A DNA stretch of 32,094 bases from Lacticaseibacillus suibinensis (GTDB lineage Bacteria > Bacillota > Bacilli > Lactobacillales > Lactobacillaceae): NCBI RefSeq assembly GCF_003946175.1, contig NZ_RHOK01000023.1:1-32094 (forward strand), written 5' to 3'. Position 1 is the first letter of the stretch. Each line of letters begins with the position of its first letter. The notes beneath the pieces were generated by a model. That model searched no databases and was not told where the DNA came from. It worked only from the letters and a program-made list of their open reading frames with translations. Both the position numbers and the translations under genes were made by a program. This document shows, piece by piece, positions 28,780 to 32,094 of the stretch.

Positions 28780-30333
28780 ATGGCACTTTCACTACATGCA
28801 TGTATTTTGCTTTTAAAAGAGCACCATCTGCTGAAAAGTAGTGCGGTGCAAAGTGATGTCGATACCGACATGACAGGCATCGCCTATGATTCGCGCAAAG
28901 TCTCCGGACCGACGCTGTTTTTCTGCAAAGGCAACCATTTCCGGCCAATTTATCTCTCCATGGCCAAGGACAATGGGGCCACGACTTATGTGGCGGAGAA
29001 GCCTTACGTCGAAGGTAATGGGATGAACGCTTTGATCGTGGTGAATATCACCAAGGCGATGGCGATTTTGGCGGCGGCGTTTTATGATTTTCCGCAAGAC
29101 GATTTGTTCGTTATTGCCTTCACCGGCACCAAGGGCAAAACCACGTCGGCGTATTTCACTCGCGGGATTTTGGAAGAAGCGCACCCAAAACACGTGGCGT
29201 TGTTCTCCACCATTGACCGCATCGTGGGCCCGAATCCAGATCAGCGCTTCAAGTCTGATTTAACGACACCAGAATCCGTAGATTTGTTCCATGATATGCG
29301 GGCCGCCGTCGATAACGGCATGACTCATCTGGTGATGGAAGTGTCCAGTCAGGCTTACCTGCGCAATCGTGTGTTTGGCCTGAGTTTTGATGTCGGCTTT
29401 TTCCTCAACATTACGCCAGATCACATTGGCCCGAATGAACACCCGACCTTTGCCAACTACCTGCACAACAAGCTGCAGCTGGTGGTGAACTCACGGCAGG
29501 TGGTGCTGAATGCGGAAACTGAGCATTTCGATGAAGTGTATGCTGCCGCCACCACGACCACTTATCCCGACAGCATCTATCTGTACGCCAGCACCGACTT
29601 CAAGCCGCAACGTGATGATATCGAAATCGATTTTCGCTTCGCTAGCCAAACGCTCAACACGACTTACAGTCAGTTCCAATTGATACCCGTGACGGATAAG
29701 GCCGCTGCTTTGAATGTCGGCGGTCAGTATCAGTTGAGTCTGATTGGCGACTTCAACGAAAGCAACGCCACTGCCGCCATTATTGGCGCCGGTTTGGCTG
29801 GAGTGGATGGCGCCAAAGCGATGCCTGGCATTCGCCAAGTCACCATTCCCGGCCGGATGGAGCATCTCGCCATTCCAGGCCACGGCACCGTCTACGTTGA
29901 TTATGCTCACAACTATGGCGGCATGAAGGCCTTGCTCCACTTCCTGAAAGCGGAATACCATGATCCGCGCATGGCGGTGGTGGTAGGCTCGCCTGGTGAT
30001 AAAGGCGTTTCGCGCCGTCCAGGCTTCAGCAAGGTGCTGAATGAATACGCCACGACGGCCTATCTCACCACCGATGATCCCGGCTTTGAAGATCCCGCCA
30101 AAATTGCGGCGGAAATCGATGCTGGCATCGATCACGACCAGGTGCAAGTGGAAACGATTTTGGACCGGCGGGAAGCGATTCAAACGGCGATTGAAGCCAG
30201 CCGCGACGGCGGTATCGTGGTGGTTGCCGCTAAAGGCGCTGATCCTTATCAAAAGGTCCGCGGCATTGATACCCCATGGCCAACCGATATGGCTGTGGTG
30301 AAGGAAGTCGCAGCCAACCTGGCGCAAGCCTAA
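28780..30333 (+). CDS. murE: UDP-MurNAc-tripeptide synthetase MurE, probably L-lysine-adding
   Basis: This 517-aa cytoplasmic ligase adds the third amino acid to UDP-MurNAc-L-Ala-D-Glu. Seen are the substrate-binding N-domain (GIAYDSRKVSGPTLFFCKG), the P-loop GTKGKTTS (115-122), TTPESVDLF, MEVSSQAYLRNRV, FLNITPDHIGPNEHPTFANYLHNKLQL with the likely carbamylated Lys231, GDFNESNATAA, IPGRMEHL and VDYAHNYGGM. The acceptor loop reads TTDDPGFEDP (residues 431-440). The DNPR motif that marks diaminopimelate enzymes is absent, so lysine is the likely substrate, as in Lacticaseibacillus walls. The ATG follows GCGGAGG. It has its own promoter and a strong terminator. Confidence 0.92.
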   Translation: MALSLHACILLLKEHHLLKSSAVQSDVDTDMTGIAYDSRKVSGPTLFFCKGNHFRPIYLSMAKDNGATTYVAEKPYVEGNGMNALIVVNITKAMAILAAAFYDFPQDDLFVIAFTGTKGKTTSAYFTRGILEEAHPKHVALFSTIDRIVGPNPDQRFKSDLTTPESVDLFHDMRAAVDNGMTHLVMEVSSQAYLRNRVFGLSFDVGFFLNITPDHIGPNEHPTFANYLHNKLQLVVNSRQVVLNAETEHFDEVYAAATTTTYPDSIYLYASTDFKPQRDDIEIDFRFASQTLNTTYSQFQLIPVTDKAAALNVGGQYQLSLIGDFNESNATAAIIGAGLAGVDGAKAMPGIRQVTIPGRMEHLAIPGHGTVYVDYAHNYGGMKALLHFLKAEYHDPRMAVVVGSPGDKGVSRRPGFSKVLNEYATTAYLTTDDPGFEDPAKIAAEIDAGIDHDQVQVETILDRREAIQTAIEASRDGGIVVVAAKGADPYQKVRGIDTPWPTDMAVVKEVAANLAQA

Positions 30334-30353
30334 TTTTCAGTGAGGTCGCTAGG

Positions 30354-30390
30354 CGCCGCCCAACCGCATACGGTTGAGTGGCGTTTTTTT
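30354..30390 (+). terminator. Terminator of murE
   Basis: Arms CGCCGCCCAACCG (30354-30366) and CGGTTGAGTGGCG (30371-30383) pair with one mismatch or wobble and are followed by TTTTTTT. Confidence 0.88.
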
Positions 30391-30411
30391 CGTGTGAAGG
30401 AGGCAATTGTT

Positions 30412-31215
30412 TTGACACATTTAACCGCATTGACTGATACCTTTACGCTGACCAATGGCGTGGTCATGCCTATCGTCGGCTTTGGCACCACCGCGACGAC
30501 CACACCCGCCAGTGTGGTGGCCGCACTAGTCGCCGGCTACCGCCAGCTTGAACTGACTCCCGGCAGTGAAGGCGCAGTTGTCGCGGGCCTGCAAACGGCA
30601 GGGGTGGCGCGGGCAGACCTGTTTATCACTGTGCAACTAGAAGTTGACGTCACTAGCCCCGTACCAGCGGCCATCGCGGCGACGCTTGAGGCTTTACACA
30701 CCGATTATCTGGACCTTGCCCTCTTGCCGGCCGCGGCTGCGACCAGCACGCTGGGAGCGGCCTGGCAGGCGTTAGAGACGGCACTGGCCGCAGGTAAAGT
30801 TCGTGCCATCGGCCTCGCCGATTTTCAGCCCGATCAAATTGCGGCCTTGGCCCAAACGGCGCTGGTGCCGCCGATGGTCAACCAACTGCGCCTTAATCCT
30901 ACCGACCAACAACCCGCCGCCGTTGCCGCCAGCAAAACGGCGCACATGGTGGTGGCCGCCTACAGCACCTTGGCGGCAGGGGCGCTGCTGACGCTCAAGC
31001 CCCTGCGCAAAATGGCCGCCCGCTACCAACGCACCCCAGCCCAACTCGTCTTACGCTGGGCCCTGCAGCACGACTATCTCCCGCTCCCGCGGGCGCAAGC
31101 TCCAGCTCACATCCAAGAAAACGCCCAGCTCTTTGATTTCGAACTGAGCTTCCATGACATGCAGGTCTTGGATGCACTGCAAGGCAGGTCTGTTACCCCC
31201 AAGCGGTCGAAATAG
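30412..31215 (+). CDS. Aldo/keto reductase-fold protein lacking the catalytic tetrad (pseudo-enzyme)
   Basis: The 267-aa protein aligns along its whole length with the 2,5-diketogluconate-reductase type of aldo/keto reductase: LTNGVVMPIVGFGTT, AGYRQLEL, DYLDLALL, GKVRAIGLADF, PPMVNQLRLNP, YQRTPAQLVLRWALQHDYLPLPR, and IQENAQLFDFELSFHDMQVLDAL. All four tetrad residues are changed, however. Asp of 'IDTA' is Glu47, Tyr of 'YGNE' is lost in TPGSEGA (about residue 52), Lys of 'TTKLW' is Gln75 (TVQLEV), and His of 'LIHWP' is Pro106 (ALLPAAA). The NADPH-binding 'PKS' is PRA. The protein should not reduce carbonyls. The start is TTG with AAGGAGG eight bases upstream. It is alanine-rich compared with its neighbours. 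A binding or regulatory role is possible but inferred. Confidence 0.8.
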   Translation: MTHLTALTDTFTLTNGVVMPIVGFGTTATTTPASVVAALVAGYRQLELTPGSEGAVVAGLQTAGVARADLFITVQLEVDVTSPVPAAIAATLEALHTDYLDLALLPAAAATSTLGAAWQALETALAAGKVRAIGLADFQPDQIAALAQTALVPPMVNQLRLNPTDQQPAAVAASKTAHMVVAAYSTLAAGALLTLKPLRKMAARYQRTPAQLVLRWALQHDYLPLPRAQAPAHIQENAQLFDFELSFHDMQVLDALQGRSVTPKRSK

Positions 31216-31329
31216 ATGAAGGTTTGAATAGTGGCATTTTAGCGCCAGAGTCAACCGTCATGTTTTGCCTCCTGTCAGTTTAGGGGGAAAGTAGGCTTCA
31301 ACGACTACCGTAGGGCAGGACAACCGGAG
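31216..31329. other. Intergenic spacer downstream of the pseudo-reductase
   Basis: I see no gene here. It holds a GTAG/CTAC inverted repeat near 31289-31306 and is the left flank of the nested-stem element. Confidence 0.35.
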
Positions 31330-31450
31330 CAGGCAGGGGCTCAGGGGGGAAATTGTTCTTAGCCAACTTGTTGACTTAGAACAAGCTGCGACTTTGAGAC
31401 TCCCAGCGCGAGGCGCAAAGCGCTGACCACCCCGCTTTCGCCCCTGCCTG
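31330..31450. ncRNA. Candidate structured RNA element with nested stems
   Basis: Complementary segments nest within 121 bases. An outer stem pairs CAGGCAGGGGC (31330-31340) with GCCCCTGCCTG (31440-31450), 11 of 11. Inside it GGGG (31344-31347) can pair CCCC (31430-31433). Within that are two hairpins: an imperfect 32-base palindrome at 31353-31384 (TTGTTCT...AGAACAA, with AG-CAAC/GTTG-CT inside) and CAGCGC (31404-31409)/GCGCTG (31420-31425). This makes a multi-branched fold on either strand. No protein gene covers it and the next gene's predicted promoter lies downstream of it. I do not recognise a known RNA family. A mobile-element remnant is an alternative. Strand is undetermined. Confidence 0.4.
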
Positions 31451-31522
31451 TGGAGGTTTCCTGACCGGGCGCGCTTCATGGGTTAGCTATCATCCTAAAA
31501 GCGCCCCACTTCACAGCCTTTA

Positions 31523-31531
31523 TGTTAAAAT
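31523..31531 (+). promoter_or_regulatory. Extended -10 promoter of the 111-aa gene
   Basis: TGTTAAAAT is an extended -10 box (hexamer 31526-31531) ending 30 bases before the start codon. The -35 is weak. Confidence 0.5.
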
Positions 31532-31561
31532 ACTTGAGTTAACTTTTTAAGGAGGCGCGAG

Positions 31562-31897
31562 ATGTACGAAGCGACGAAACGCAGACACGTGAGCGACCAA
31601 GTGGCGGCAGTGTTCCCGGAAGAAGTCACCAACCAGTTGTTTGACGTGATTAATTTGATGAATAAAAGCAAGCAACTGGTCACGGCACCAGTGGCCTTTG
31701 CCTTTTCCGATGACCATACCGACACCGAACTGTATGCCATGCTGATCCAAGGCAACCTGGCCCCAGCCCAAGAGTTCCCGCTGACCTATGAAGGCGACAA
31801 GGACTTCTTGGGCCATGGCTACATCTTGATTGCCAAGGATAATCCCAAGGCCATCTACATTGATTTTAGTAAGGCCAATGATTTGAGTGAACTGTAA
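31562..31897 (+). CDS. Hypothetical protein, DUF960-like, 111 aa
   Basis: This soluble 111-aa protein starts MYEATKRRHVSDQVAAVFPEEVTNQLFDVINLM. The opening pattern and the later beta stretches resemble DUF960 proteins of Firmicutes, a link made from memory and weak. It has no membrane segment or signal and is acidic overall. The ATG follows AAGGAGGCGCGAG and it has its own extended -10 promoter and a terminator, so it is a single-gene unit. The function is unknown. Confidence 0.65.
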   Translation: MYEATKRRHVSDQVAAVFPEEVTNQLFDVINLMNKSKQLVTAPVAFAFSDDHTDTELYAMLIQGNLAPAQEFPLTYEGDKDFLGHGYILIAKDNPKAIYIDFSKANDLSEL

Positions 31898-31920
31898 AAG
31901 GGCGTAGGGCCCTTTTTTTT
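31896..31920 (+). terminator. Terminator of the 111-aa gene
   Basis: Arms AAAAGGGC (31896-31903) and GCCCTTTT (31909-31916) pair around a 5-base loop and run into a T8 tract. The left arm overlaps the stop codon. Confidence 0.85.
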
Positions 31921-31954
31921 GGTCGGTTTTTCAGAAAATTGCTGGTCCCCCAGT

Positions 31955-32094
31955 TTACAATTCAAGTGCAACACCCTGACGACTAGACCAAAAAGGCCAT
32001 GAAGACCTATTCTTGTTAGTACTAGCTAAACAAGAAAGCAGGAATCTTCATGACCCACTCTCAGACTAACACCCACAAGCATTACCAACAACTC
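31955..32094 (+). mobile_element. Left end of an IS30-family insertion sequence (cut by window edge)
   Basis: The stretch beginning near 31955 (AGTTTACAATTCAAGTGCAACACC) resembles the terminal inverted repeats of lactobacillar IS30 elements, and the transposase start follows. A hairpin TTCTTGTT (32010-32017)/AACAAGAA (32029-32036) lies just ahead of the transposase ribosome site. Such stems commonly shield transposase genes from read-through translation. The exact left boundary and target duplication cannot be fixed without the right end. Confidence 0.65.
32050..32094 (+). CDS. IS30-family transposase, N-terminal 15 codons only
   Basis: The ATG at 32050-32052 follows AGGAATCTTC and encodes MTHSQTNTHKHYQQL before the window ends. 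This matches the polar N-terminus typical of IS30 transposases in lactobacilli, ahead of the 'LTxxERgxI' helix-turn-helix that should come next. Whether the gene is intact cannot be seen. Confidence 0.6.
   Translation, partial: MTHSQTNTHKHYQQL

Noticed and set aside
31258-31479. Leftward 73-codon open frame across the nested-stem element
   Set aside because: No ribosome site, low-complexity basic composition, and the base pattern is better explained by the inverted repeats.

Overview
This window looks like chromosomal DNA of a low-GC Gram-positive lactic acid bacterium, most likely a Lacticaseibacillus or close relative. The reasons are the coding style (strong AGGAGG ribosome sites, frequent GTG and TTG starts), moderately high GC, an LPXTG surface protein with a KxYKxGKxW-type signal and Mub-like repeats, a cellobiose-type PTS permease, the Noc/ParA/ParB locus and a MurE without the DAP-recognising arginine. 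No species can be named from the sequence alone.

Layout. (1) 1-2027, leftward: an open frame at the left edge broken by an amber codon, then two tandem class I glutamine amidotransferase paralogues (PuuD-like). (2) 2169-3429, rightward: an ECF-type sigma factor overlapping a gene for a tail-anchored PH-like protein. (3) 3440-5854: a surface protein gene flanked by two copies of a terminator-containing direct repeat (47 identical bases). The right copy carries the 3' end of a small membrane-protein gene and the left copy is a decayed remnant of the same gene. (4) 6001-8553, leftward: PTS EIIC with a perfect CcpA site and a run of inverted repeats upstream, then an RpiR/MurR regulator. (5) 8611-15993: a redox region with a 603-aa FAD/NAD(P)-binding protein, NADH oxidase, an L-lactate-oxidase-like enzyme, a flavodoxin and a split-barrel flavin protein, interspersed with small unknown genes. 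One of these (12993-13298) has a textbook LexA box inside its promoter. (6) 16003-16912: a perfect palindromic terminator followed directly by a degenerate group II intron, with internal deletion and an amber codon in the maturase. (7) 16919-17593: a GatD-like amidotransferase with no MurT next to it. (8) 17781-24756: the conserved rsmG-noc-parA-parB-DUF951-ychF-DUF1129 run, then guaB. (9) 25083-30333: a VanRS-like two-component system, a D,D-carboxypeptidase, a GreA-like factor and MurE, which form a cell-wall block. (10) 30412-32094: an aldo/keto-reductase-fold protein that has lost all four catalytic residues, a GC-rich intergenic stretch with a nested set of complementary arms (possible structured RNA), a small DUF960-like gene, and the left end of an IS30-family element cut by the window edge.

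The most interesting leads are the SOS-controlled 101-aa orphan, the nested-stem intergenic element at 31330-31450, the pseudo-enzyme of the aldo/keto reductase fold, the direct repeats bracketing the adhesin, and the sigma factor/PH-like membrane protein pair. All calls were made by eye. No database search, folding program or alignment was run.
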